A DNA stretch of 64,000 bases from Arabidopsis thaliana (lineage: Eukaryota > Streptophyta > Magnoliopsida > Brassicales > Brassicaceae): positions 13,634,001 to 13,698,000 of the forward strand of contig NC_003070.9 of assembly GCF_000001735.4 (NCBI RefSeq), given 5' to 3'. The position numbers were made by a program, and so were the translations under genes. The notes under the pieces were generated by a model. The model worked only from the letters and a program-made list of their open reading frames with translations, was not told the DNA's origin and made no database searches. Positions 12,781 to 22,869 of the stretch are shown here, piece by piece; position 1 is the stretch's first letter, and each line of letters opens with the position of its first letter.

Positions 12781-14772
12781 GTATTTGCTTGCCCTCAAGC
12801 AAACAATTAAGAACAAGCTGGAGATGAGGTTTGAAAGCGGGGACTCAGAACCAAAGCATGAGATATGACAATTAAGATCAATGTATAAGCTAACAGTTCT
12901 AAAATGCAAGGTGATCGACTTCTACTTAAAAACTTTAGTTATGCTCTGTTATGATCCAAATTCACACTCAGTTGCACAATACGTCAAGATCAACCAATCC
13001 CTTTAACATTCATTACGTTCAGGAACATGAATCAAGACATGCATCGCTAGTGAACTCATTTGGCTAAGGACGGGTTATGAGACAAAGATGGTCCCTTTAA
13101 GGTGGTTCAAATTTTAATAACAGGGGACTCTCAATGAAAAAGGACTGAGCTTTAGATGAATGCTAAAGGTAAGTGCCAACCTATGCATACAAGAATAACA
13201 TCCCATCTACCCAATGACATAAACCGTGAATAACAAGTAGATGGTCCTATCTCTAAACCCAATGATGATCCTAAGTCTACCCTTTTGCACTAAAGGAATA
13301 TTTCGATTTTTTCTTGAATCAAGTCATTTCCTTTCATTTCTTTGGCTCTTGCTCTTAAGGAGAAGTTTTTCTTAAACTCTAATGGCTCTTATGATTTTTA
13401 TTTTTTCTTTTCTTTTCTACTTTTGTTGCCATTTTTTTTCTAGAGTATATCTTATCAATTCTATGTTTCCCAAACATTCACTAGACCTCAATATGATTTT
13501 CAGGTTCCTTCTCCTAAAGATTCTAAGCAATTTTCTTTCTTTTTCTTTTCACACTCAATCTCAATCCCCAAATAAATTCCCACCTAGTCCTACCAAGTCC
13601 GAAAACGCGGATTGGAACTACATGGGAAACTACTCTTGTCGGCTCAAACCTAACAGGTTCTACCAAGCTCAATCCTGAAAATAGGCCTCACATGCTCTCA
13701 CAAATAACATGGCTTGAAAGAAGGGTTGGTTAAGGGTGGGGGAACTACTCCAATAATAGAAGCAGCTACTTGGATTAGCAAGAGTGGTGAATAAGTGTAA
13801 GAAAATCCAAATATGTATTATATCTATGAGTTCAAATGTGATGCAAACATGATAATTATAAGTCAGATTCAAGTTCAAATTTACACGGAAAGGTGTCATG
13901 ACATGCAACGAGTGGTTTCTATAGAACATGGTGCGGTTTTACTTCAAAGTCATTCAAATGCATCAGAGAACTAATAACTCATTTAGTGAATCATCATGCT
14001 TACAAGGTTATCTCCTCATTGTCCCCTATGAATATGCAACAATCCTAAATGAAATACTCTAGACTCGATCCTAAATGTAATGGAACTATATGAACACTCT
14101 GTTATTGTGAAATCATTTTCTGAAATTTTTCAATTTTTTTGTTTTTTTCAATGCCTTAAATGATTACAAACTCAACTCAAGAGTATATACAATGCAATAC
14201 ACACTTCCTGAGCCCTCCCCCAAACTTAAATCACACAGTCCACTGTGTGACTAAACTTGGAAGAGAATACTCAGGACAAATCCAATCACAAAAACAAAAT
14301 AAAGAACAAATCACAAGAGATGATATAATACAATGGTGAAGTGAGGCGCTTACCACAGTCGAAGAATGAACGGAGTTGGTCGTCAATGGCTGCCTGTGAT
14401 TGCTCCCAGGCCATAGACGAGCCGCCATGTTCAGTATCAGCTCCAATATGAGTATACTCGACCTCCCTTCTTCTGCTGCAGCCAGCACCGCAGTCGAGTG
14501 ATCTCCTGGCGTGGATAAGCTAATACATGGTCGAGTATTTTTCATTGCTCTATGGTCGAGTATACTGCTGTACTCTCAAAGCCATAATCCACTTCACTCA
14601 GCTTTTTATACTTATCTCTTGAAGACACTAACCAAATGCATCAAAAACAACAAGAAAAAATAAAGATATGTAAAAAGATAGACATGGGATTTCCTCCCAA
14701 GTGAGCTTGTTTTAAGTCTCTAAGCTTGACTTCTCATACTCATTAGGCTTAGGGTGGGTTGCAGAGAGGAAA
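12781..14772 (-). other. Internal non-coding region of the Athila/Tat-like element
   Basis: About 2 kb between the coding part and the 3' LTR with no recognised domain. Pol domains would normally be upstream of such a region but are absent from the element. ACTCGA motifs occur at about 14456-14560. A second purine-rich tract (minus strand AAGTTTGGGGGAGGG) lies at 14214-14228. Open frames at 13382-13678, 13669-13929 and 14231-14545 look fortuitous. Confidence 0.6.
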
Positions 14773-15279
14773 TTAGGTCTCCTCTCCTTCTTGAGTAGAA
14801 TGATCATCATACTCATTAGGGTTTCTTGACAGGTCTACATTTGGGTACTCAGTGGCCATGTCCTCACAATATGCTTCTTTTTTATCAAGATAGTCTTCTC
14901 CTCTAGACAATTCTGATGTGAATTCACATCCTTCTTTGCTGACCAGAATAGTTTCTCCATCGCCAGGGACGTCCTTGATGTTGAGTGGTACTTGGTTGTA
15001 GAGAGGAAATGAGGTCTCCTCTCCTTCTTGAGTAGAATGATCATCATACTCATTAGGGTTTCTTGACAGGTCTACAATTGGGTACTCAGTAGCCATGTCC
15101 TCACAGTAAGCTTCTTTTTTATCAAGATAGTCTTCTCCTCTAGACCATTCTGATGTGAATTCACATCCTTCTTTGCTGACCAGAATAGTTGCTCCATCGC
15201 CAGGGACGTCCTTGATGTTGAGTGGTACTTGGTTGGCTTTTCCATTGAGCTCCTTGATTTGATCCTTCAGCTCTTTCAC
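14773..15279 (-). pseudogene. Acidic segment of the LTR element with a 79-residue tandem duplication
   Basis: A 168-residue frame downstream of protease. It contains two nearly identical copies of a 79-residue unit that starts NQVPLNIKDVPGDG, continues SKEGCEFTSE and GEDYLDKKEAYCEDMATEYP, and ends DDHSTQEGEET. DNA copies are offset by 237 bp (for example CCTCTCCTTC at 14781 and 15018). The two copies differ at only a few positions and both keep the frame, so the duplication is recent or was constrained. The unit is acidic and hydrophilic and I do not recognise a domain. It lies where reverse transcriptase would be expected after protease. Confidence 0.6.
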
Positions 15280-15335
15280 AATATGTGTTAGCTCTTGTAT
15301 GGCTTTGTCCTGCCATTTAGAGCTCTCCTTGAGTT

Positions 15336-16190
15336 CTAACCAATCATCTGACGTCTTGAGTTGTTTGGTCGAGCATGAGGTTTCAGGACAAGTTGGAGCT
15401 TCTTCGAGTTGTTGGTGGAATCAGTTGGTCGAGCATGTGTTGAACTTACTTCATTAGCTTTCATAACCTTTGTGTCAGACCCCATCAAGCCCTTGTAAAC
15501 TTCTGAGCCAACGGTTGACTTGTGTGAGTCTAATGACTTCTCAGAACTCAAAGTTTCACTAGGGAAATACCTAACTTTACCACTCTTGGTCAAAACAGTT
15601 TTTGAGTTATTTGCTTCTTCAAGTTCCACTTGCAGTTCACCAGCTAGCCGACCCACTTCCTTAACTAAGAAGGTCTGTTCTTCTATTGTGGGCTTCTTCA
15701 TAACATCATTGATATCAAACTTCATTTCAAAATTCTTCGCTAGATTAAGATCAATCTTTCCTTGCTTAACATCTATGATTGCTCCAGCTGTAGCCAAAAA
15801 GGGCCTTCCTAATATCAAGGGATGTTTTGGTTCTTCATCCGTGTTTAGCACTACGAAGTCTGCAGGCACCTCCACATTTCCAATCTTGATGGGCAAATCT
15901 TCTAATAACACATGAGGTAGTTTAACAGACCTATCAACCAAGATTAAGGAGATATTGCAGTATTTATACATGTTAAAACCCAATCTCTCAGCTACTGAGA
16001 GTGGCATGAGATTTACTTATGCTCCTAGGTCACAAAGGCATTTATTGAAAGTCAATGAACCTAGGGAGCATGGAAGAGTCAATGAACCAGGGTCTCCTAG
16101 CTTTTCTGAGACATCGTTCTCATGTATGATGGCACTACACTCATGGCTCAGAACTGTTGTTTTCTAAACCTCTTGAATTCTCTCCCATGA
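15336..16190 (-). pseudogene. Retroviral-type aspartic protease remnant of the LTR element
   Basis: Reading leftward from about 16190, a stretch like the gag-protease linker (KTTVLSHECSAIIHEN) is followed by the active-site motif CDLGA and then [29 protein letters not shown] (about 15780-15835) is the conserved second half of Athila/Tat-type proteases. An in-frame TAA (16017-16019) falls directly after CDLGA. The C-terminal part (about 15336-15560) contains HARP repeats encoded by TCGAGCATG strings, then the frame ends. The enzyme would process Gag; this copy looks inactive. Confidence 0.75.
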
Positions 16191-16209
16191 TCAAGTCTTT
16201 GAGGAACTT

Positions 16210-18175
16210 TTAGGAATCTGGGATACGCGTGAGAGCATCAGCAAGAGGTATCCTTAATTCGACTTCTTTGATGTTCTTGGCAAACATAACTCTATACTTA
16301 TCTTCTAACTCTTTCTTGTGTCGACCAGAAAATGGAAGTGGGGGCTTGTAAGGAGGAGGAATGAAGACTTTTTCTTTGTTTTTTACAGTAACAGGTTTCA
16401 AAGCAGTTGGTGATGTTGTTGGGAAGGTCGGTCGAGTAAAGTGGTCGAGTGGCTGCTCGAGTGACTGGTCGAGTGGCTGCTCGAGTGACTGGTCGAGTGG
16501 CTGCTCGAGTGACTGGTCGAGTGGCTGCTCGAGTGACTGGTCGAGTGGCTGCTCGAGTGACTGGTCGATTGGCTGCTCGAGTTGTTTCTCAGCTTGATCT
16601 TTATTGAGACTGGAATCCTCCCCATCTTGGTATGCACTGTCCTCAGTGACTGACTTGGGTCTCTCTCTAGTGGATAACTCTCTTCCACTCCTTATGATGA
16701 TAGCATGAACATTAGAATACTCCTTGAGATTCTGAATTGACTTCCCTGGAAGTCCCGTAACTTTGGGAGTAGAGGTAGATGTGGATTGTCCTTCTAAGTA
16801 TCTGACTTTAGAATTCAACGCCTCCACTTTTGCATTCAGGTCATTGTAGCTACAGTTTAGCTTATGGTGTAATTCAGATAACTTATTAGCAATTTTCATG
16901 GAGCTAGATGCTTGTCCCTGGAGCAGCTGTTGTACCATTTGTTTAATTTCAGCATCAGGAGCAGCAGGACCTTGGTTTTGCTGAGGTGCAAACCCAGGTG
17001 GTGGTTGCTGCTGGTAGTTCCGTTGAAATTGCTGCTTGGGAACAAAACCTTGGTTGTATGGAACAAAAGGTTTGTTCTGACCTTGTTGTTGTTGTGGAGG
17101 ATACACATGATCCTGAGGATTAGCAACGTTGGTGCTGCGGTAAGAGAGGTTGGGGTTGTTAGTCTTGAAGTTGTTGTATCCTTTGTAGCCACCTTGATTG
17201 TTGATGTAGCTTATGTCTTCTAACTGGTTTCCCTCTCCATCTTGGACTTGATACTGCTCGTCATCAACAAGGAAGTGCACATGCTTCTGCTGGCTAAGAA
17301 GAATCATGTCCAGCTTGTCCTTCAGCGCTTTGATCTCCTTCCTGTGTTTGTCATCAGAGTCAGATGTGCCTCTGATGGTCCTATCGCAGTCTTCGTTGTA
17401 ATTACCATCTGATTGAACTAGGTTCTCAACCAATTCCCAGCCTTCTTCAACATCTTTGTTCTGGAAATTTCCATTGCTGGCGGTATCCAGAAGCATTCTG
17501 ATCCGTGGTAGAACTCCTCTATAAAGTGTGCTGAGCAGAGAGGCTTTCTTGAAGCCATGATGAGGGCATTGGTTGGTGTAACCCTTGAAACGCTCCCATG
17601 CTCTACAGAAGCGTTCACCAGTCTTCTGTGAAAAGCCAGAGATCTCATTTTCTGAGTCTTGCAGTTCTGGCGTTGAAGAAAAACTTTGCTAGAAAAGCCT
17701 TCTTGCAATCATCCAAGGTGGTGATTGAGTCATGGGGCAGATTCTTCTCCCAGATGTGTTCTTTTTTCGCACAAGAAGAATGGAAACAAACGGAGCTTGA
17801 ATCCGTCTTCACTGACACCATTGATTTTTGTTAGGTTGCAGAGCCTATCAAATTCATCAAGGTGGTCGAGTGGATCTTCCACTGGGAGACCATGGAATTT
17901 GTTCCCCTGAATCATCGAGATGAGACCACTCTTGATCTCGAAGTTGTTGTTCTGGATAGCAGGAGGTGCAATTCCTTTCCTCTGACGATGGTCCCGTGTG
18001 CATCTCCAGCACCAATGTTTGCAGGGCCATTTTGTTTATTTTGTTCGTCAGCCATTTCGAGTGGTTGCTGAGGTACAAAGTTGATTGTGTTTCTCCTTTC
18101 TTTGAGTTCGCGAGCTATGCGGTCGATGTTGTCGTTGAAAAGGAGGTTCTGGTTGCCTTTTGATCGAGTTTGCAT
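16210..18175 (-). pseudogene. Gag remnant of the Athila/Tat-like element
   Basis: Gag forms the retrotransposon capsid. Start ATG at 18173-18175 ([15 protein letters not shown], typical of Athila/Tat Gag starts). The conserved capsid motif [18 protein letters not shown] is at about 17830-17890 in a shifted frame. A further broken stretch spans 17420-17730. The long C-terminal frame (17496-16210) contains Gln/Pro-rich sequence ([18 protein letters not shown]) and a LDQSLEQP repeat tract. Near the end are [14 protein letters not shown] and [14 protein letters not shown], hallmarks of this family just before protease. At least three frameshifts or stops interrupt it, and the last frame ends in TAA (16210-16212) where the family reads on toward protease. 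Confidence 0.8.
16443..16586. repeat. 24-bp coding repeat in gag carrying TCGAGT motifs
   Basis: GGTCGAGTGGCTGCTCGAGT plus GACT is repeated almost perfectly from 16443, six times, the last copy imperfect. On the minus strand it encodes LDQSLEQP repeated in frame. Each unit contains two TCGAGT sites, the same motif that fills the LTRs. Confidence 0.9.
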
Positions 18176-18301
18176 ACAACAGAGGTGTACCCGGATCAAG
18201 AAGACAACAAGAAAAACACACAGTTAGTAACCGTAATGAAAATTGATAAAGAACTTGATCTAAGCAAGTCTGAATTCTTAAATGTCACAAACAAACACCC
18301 A

Positions 18302-18319
18302 ATAGGCAACGACGCCAAA
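18302..18319 (-). other. Primer binding site (tRNA-Asp type)
   Basis: The minus strand reads TTGGCGTCGTTGCC just inside the 5' LTR end, close to the TGGCGCCGTTGCC primer site of Athila/Tat elements (tRNA-Asp primed, from memory). It confirms the minus orientation. Confidence 0.75.
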
Positions 18320-18320
18320 T

Positions 18321-20366
18321 TGATAATAAGTTTTTAGATCAATTAATCCTAAAGCACTATCATGTCGTTGTAGTATTTTAGATTATCAATCCAAATGGGT
18401 GTGATACTAACAATCAAGATGTAATCAGAAGTCATTAAGTCAAGCCAAACATTAACATGTTTTAGTGTGTTCTAGCAGTTCTAAGTGAACATGCAGAAAA
18501 CAGAAAATCAAGCAGAAACAATAAAACACTCGACCAACACAGCTCATTGCAGAGCACTGGGTGTGGTCGAGTGACTAGTCGAGTAACATACAGTAAATGA
18601 AACAAAGATACTCGACTGCACAGTCTGTTGCCAGACAACTGGGTGGTCGAGTATCAGGTCGAGTAACAAGAAAGAATTGCAGAAACTAAACAACAGATGA
18701 CAAGATGCAGTAAACAACAGTAGAGTAAACAAAGAAATCAATCAGATAAAGAATTCCCGAGGATGGGGTAATTGAGTAGTTTCGTTTCCTCAGTTTATAG
18801 GTGATTGACATGCTCAATAAATTATCCCTATACAACAAGTTCGGTAACCAAATCTAAGTGCCACCTCAACAGAGACCCTGAAGTTAAACTAGTCCCAGAC
18901 TCAATCACCATTGACGAGAGCTACCTAACAGGCATTACAAATCAACAAGTTAAAGCCAAAACGTTCCCTGCAACCAATACCTTGGTACAGGGCCACGAAT
19001 CTCTGGAATTAGTGGTTCAGACATTTCATCGAACACTTTTTGGACCCGAAAATGTCTGGGCTCAAATTCCAGTTGATCAGAAAGCAATAGGCATTAAGAA
19101 CAACTAATCCAGAAGGGATCTATAAATCAAACTCAACCACCTAGCATACTGAGAATTCTAAACAACTCTAACCCATCCTCAGAAACTTATTCACTACTCA
19201 GACATCATTGTAGAAAGCATAAACGTTGAATAGAATGAAAACATGATAACAAAAGAGTAATAGCAAGGTGATAACAGGATGAACAACAGCAAACGAAATC
19301 AAGAACAAAATACTGAATAATGAATAGATTAAGAGAAAAATCTGGATTACAAAAGGTCAAGAACACAGAGTTTGCGGAATAAAACTTAGATTTACGAAAT
19401 ATGTAAAGTACATGCTACTTATAGCGAAATATTCTGAAACCCTAATAGTCAAAATGACGCAGTATTGGGACGGATTAAGAACTGTACTCGACCCATGTGG
19501 TCGAGTGAGTGGTCGAGTGTTAAGCTGGAGTCTTCTTTTCTTCCTTGTGCTCGAGTGTCTGGTTGAGTGCGGAATGGAGAAGACTCTGAAGCTGGCAGTC
19601 GAGTATGTAGTCGAGTGATAGAAATGGTACTCGGCTTGGTGGTAGAGTGATCGAGTGAAGGTGATGAAGGTACTCGACCACGTGGTCGAGTAGTGTGATC
19701 GAGTGAAGGTGATGTGGTGGACGTGATGATACTCGACCAGGGGGTCGAGTGATGTGATCGAGTGATTATCTTGGTGGTACTCGACTAGGGGGTCGAGTGG
19801 TAATGTGAAGTGATGATGATACTCGACCTCGTTGGTAGAGTGATTGGTCGAGTGAATGATGATGGTGAGACAAGGCCATGTTGGTAGAGTGATTGGTCGA
19901 GTGGATGATGATGGTGAGACTCGGCCATGTTGGTAGAGTGATTGGTCGAGTGAATGATGATGGTGATACTCGGCCATGTTGGTAGAGTGATTGGTCGAGT
20001 GAATGATGATGGTGATACTCGACCATGTTGGTGGAGTGATTGGTCGAGTGAATAATGATGGTGATACTCGACCTGTTGGTAGAGTGCTTCGCTGTAGAAG
20101 TTGTGGCCGAGTACTTCAGGAACTCTAGGATGACTATACTCGAGCTCGTGGTCAAGTATGTTGATTTGATCAGGTCCACTTCTTCCAATTAGCTCACCAG
20201 CAGCTCCAAATCACCTGAAAACAACACAAATATGCAATATGCATGCAAAACTATCCTAGACATGCAAAGTGATGACAAATGATGAGAAATGGTATAAAAC
20301 AGTGGTGATATGATGCTAAAGTGATGACAAATGGATGCTCAAAACGTGTAAAATGCACACTTATCA
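18321..20366 (-). repeat. Right LTR (5' LTR) of the Athila/Tat-like element
   Basis: 2046 bp, TGATAATAAG to CACTTATCA on the plus strand, partner of 10552-12765. It has a single copy of the segment duplicated in the left LTR and its own version of the 49-bp minisatellite (about 19816-20110), with different substitutions from the left array. Confidence 0.92.
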
Positions 20367-20371
20367 ACTAA

Positions 20372-20680
20372 CTTCTGCTTTAGTGACCTCTTTGGTTAGT
20401 TCCTTATTCATATTTTCCGTAATAATCAGAGACACTTCATTACCTTATCCGCGATGCCATCTGTATTGGAAACCTGAAAAAGATCTTTAAACTCGTTGTT
20501 ATCTCCTCCATTCAAGTTTCTGATTTCTCCCAAATCCTATTAAGTTCATATAAACCTGAAATCTTATTTCTTGCCCTTCCTTTTTTTTTCTAGAAGCATG
20601 AAAGAATTTTGTGTTTTTATTCCCTACTTCCTTATGAAAAGCTTCTTTTAATTTATTTTCGATTCTTTTTATTTCCTTTT
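20372..20680 (-). pseudogene. LINE ORF2 relic, 5' part, continuing the copy at 9100-10546
   Basis: Reading leftward: NNEFKDLFQVSNTDGIAD (about 20440-20510), then ELTKEV-like sequence leading to a KALFCMH-like motif at the insertion point. Joined across the LTR element this gives the usual LINE order just before the GPDG and ALFYQRFW motifs. The 5' portion of the LINE fades out at about 20680. Confidence 0.7.
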
Positions 20681-20699
20681 AAAAATTTAAGTTAAATGT

Positions 20700-21480
20700 A
20701 TTTGTTTTGTTAATATTGTTTGTTTTATTTAATGTTCAAGATTGTATAATTGTAATTTGATTGTAAATTGTAGGATTCACCCGTAGTTTATCATCATGTA
20801 TTAATATCAACCTAAACCTGTTTAACCATATAACCTCGTCCAGTGAAATTGAATATTATTTTGTTATATTCTTATAAAGTTCAAAATTTTACAAGAGTTT
20901 TGATATCGACCCAAACTTCATAATTGTAGTTTGATTATTATATTTAGGATTTTCGTAGTATACAGTCTGATATTAATATATTTAATAAATATTTATAATA
21001 TTTAAACTTCTTATTAATTCTTATAAAGTTCAGATATTTATAATAAAACTGAAATTTTAAGTTCTATTTGATTTGTAAATATTGTTGGTTTTGTTTAGTG
21101 TTTAAGATTGTATAATTGTATTTTGATTCTTAATTTTAGGATTTCACCCGTAATATATCATCCCATATTAATATCTTTAAATTCTTTCTACCTTACATAT
21201 AACCTTGTCCCATTAAATTAAACATTATTTTGTCATTTTCCTATAAATTTCAATATTAATAATATTTTTTTTTTTAATATCGACTCAAACTTCAGAATTG
21301 TATTTTCATTGTTATATCTAAGAATTTACACGCAGATACCATCCTTTATTAATATATTTTATAAATTATGTTTAAATTTCTTATAAATTCTTATAAAGTT
21401 TAAATATCTATGATATTTGAAACTTTATAAGAGTTTGACTCTAAACCATTGCCCAATTTTTAAGTAATGTGAAACATTGT
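20700..21480. repeat. AT-rich tandem repeat with an ATTCACCCG-type core
   Basis: The pattern AAGATTGTATAATTGTA followed by AGGATTCACCCG and then TATTAATAT recurs at about 20735, 20945 (variant), 21120 and 21300 (variant), with spacings of roughly 170-195 bp and a clearer 366-bp higher period (20710 versus 21078). Other shared words are TTCTTATAAAGTTCA and TGATATCGACCCAAACTTC. It looks like a decayed satellite-like or transposon-internal repeat. I do not recognise the family. Confidence 0.55.
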
Positions 21481-21515
21481 AAACATATTTTTTTGCTTCG
21501 TCGATTGAGTATTAT

Positions 21516-22175
21516 ATGTCAGTGTTTTTCACTGTTATAAAATCAAATAACAGTAAAAGAAGAATTATATATACATGTATAAATAAAGTAAATTTCTTTA
21601 AGGAAATTAGTACCAACACTGGCGGTTCCCCATCTCCTACCGGCGGTCTCTCCATTGTCGATAGGTTCTATGTTTTCTCTTTTCCATTTCTTTATTCTGT
21701 TATTGTTGTTGTTAGGTTTTTATGCAATAAATCGAGAATGATAGCGACGATGATGAAATCATGTTCGTCATTACGTCGGAATGGTGTTTTACTGTTTTTC
21801 GGTGAATCTATTGTGATTTCTTATGTTGTTACACTATTTCTATGTCGGTTCATGTTCTCGGAATGTATGTCTAGTCACCGGCGGTTTCGAATCAACCGTT
21901 GCTTTGCTATGTCCGGCGATTGCGCCGTGAATTTTCCGGCTTTGTTGGTCGTGTGTTTGGTCATACTAACATATGATATTAGTTATGTGATAGTTCCCGG
22001 GCGTCAGTATGATCTACTATGGGCGTTCCGAAATTTAACACAAATCCTATTGGAGTTGATATGTCACCATCGACCGGCACAAAAACCACCATGGAAGCAA
22101 TATGTTGAGGAGGAGTTGAGGCTAATAGGAGAATCAGAAGATGGTTTATACCATATCAACAAAAATGAGGTTTAA
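21516..22175 (+). CDS. Orphan ORF, 219 residues, three possible membrane segments
   Basis: An uninterrupted ATG-to-TAA frame of 219 codons without introns, in AT-rich surroundings, flanked by repeats. I recognise no family. Hydrophobic stretches lie at about residues 50-70 (FYVFSFPFLYSVIVVVRFLC), 91-114 and 139-160. The C-terminal 60 residues are hydrophilic and include QKPPWKQYVEEELRLIGESE. A shorter protein could start at Met75 (21738). Local GC content is higher than in the neighbouring DNA, which is compatible with coding use. Against it: no known domain, no promoter evidence, and captured or decayed transposon sequence is common here. After the stop, a second stretch reading TEMMKTIKYLTKKAECNLLYR (about 22340-22420) could be a downstream exon. 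Confidence 0.35.
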   Translation: MSVFFTVIKSNNSKRRIIYTCINKVNFFKEISTNTGGSPSPTGGLSIVDRFYVFSFPFLYSVIVVVRFLCNKSRMIATMMKSCSSLRRNGVLLFFGESIVISYVVTLFLCRFMFSECMSSHRRFRINRCFAMSGDCAVNFPALLVVCLVILTYDISYVIVPGRQYDLLWAFRNLTQILLELICHHRPAQKPPWKQYVEEELRLIGESEDGLYHINKNEV

Positions 22176-22869
22176 GGAAAACCAAGATCAATGACATCTC
22201 TTTCTATATGAGAGTTTTGATCAATTCGAAGGTTTAGCGATGTAACGGATGAATCGCTGCCTATGATTTTCGTATGCGTTACCGGTATTTCATCTGTAAA
22301 AAGAAGATGATTATCAAGCAAGAAAGTCACAACAAATTGACGGAAATGATGAAGACGATTAAGTACTTGACTAAGAAAGCAGAGTGTAATTTACTTTATC
22401 GTTTCTTCGTTACATAAACCATTGGTTGTATCTATAATATCATTGATAATTTTGTATACAGTAATTGATATTAATGAAGTATTTTATATATTTTTTAAAA
22501 GAATATAGTTAATAAAATATAAGATTTAAAAGAAAATTAAGGCTACAAATATAAGATATCTTTGTAAATTTTGTTAAGACAATATTTTTGTAAGATAGAT
22601 TTTGTAGGAATTGAAACTGAAAATAAACAATAGATTTAAATTTTTTTACCAAAAATGTATATCACTATATGTACTCAGAAGATTGTAAAATTAAGTCACT
22701 CATTATACTACTGTTTCCTTTTCTCTGTTTACCTTGTAAATACTATTGTACCCCTATATTATATTTTAAATTTTATATTATCCTTAGCCTAATATTATGT
22801 CAGACAACAAATATTATTGTCCCGCATGATTGATGAGAAATACCATTGTCTAGCATAACTGATGAGAAA
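22176..22869. other. Intergenic AT-rich DNA
   Basis: Follows the orphan ORF. Apart from the possible downstream exon at about 22340-22420, nothing is recognised. The end holds two similar strings around TGATGAGAAA (22830 and 22860). Confidence 0.35.

Larger units (their letters stand above)
10552..20366 (-). mobile_element. Athila/Tat-like LTR element with gag and protease only, TSD ACTAA
   Basis: A 9815-bp element with 2.0-2.2-kb LTRs in direct repeat. Both LTRs begin TGATAATA and end CTTATCA on the plus strand, and perfect ACTAA duplications flank it (10547-10551 and 20367-20371). Orientation is minus: the primer binding site lies left of the right LTR (18302-18319) and the polypurine tract right of the left LTR (12766-12780). 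Inside, in transcription order, are gag (18175-16210), aspartic protease (about 16190-15336), a Glu/Asp-rich segment with a 79-residue duplication (15279-14773) and about 2 kb of apparently non-coding DNA. No reverse transcriptase, RNase H or integrase is seen, so it would depend on proteins from another element. The motif TCGAGT/ACTCGA is scattered through LTRs and coding parts. Both gag and protease contain stops or frameshifts. Confidence 0.93.

Noticed and set aside
16443..16586. CRISPR-like array of 24-bp units
   Set aside because: The units are contiguous with no spacers, and this is a plant nuclear genome; it is a coding minisatellite.
16361..16688. Plus-strand frame with SSGCSSDW repeats and minus-strand frame with STSHSSSH repeats
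   Set aside because: Alternative frames of the 24-bp gag repeat; the LDQSLEQP frame is continuous with gag.
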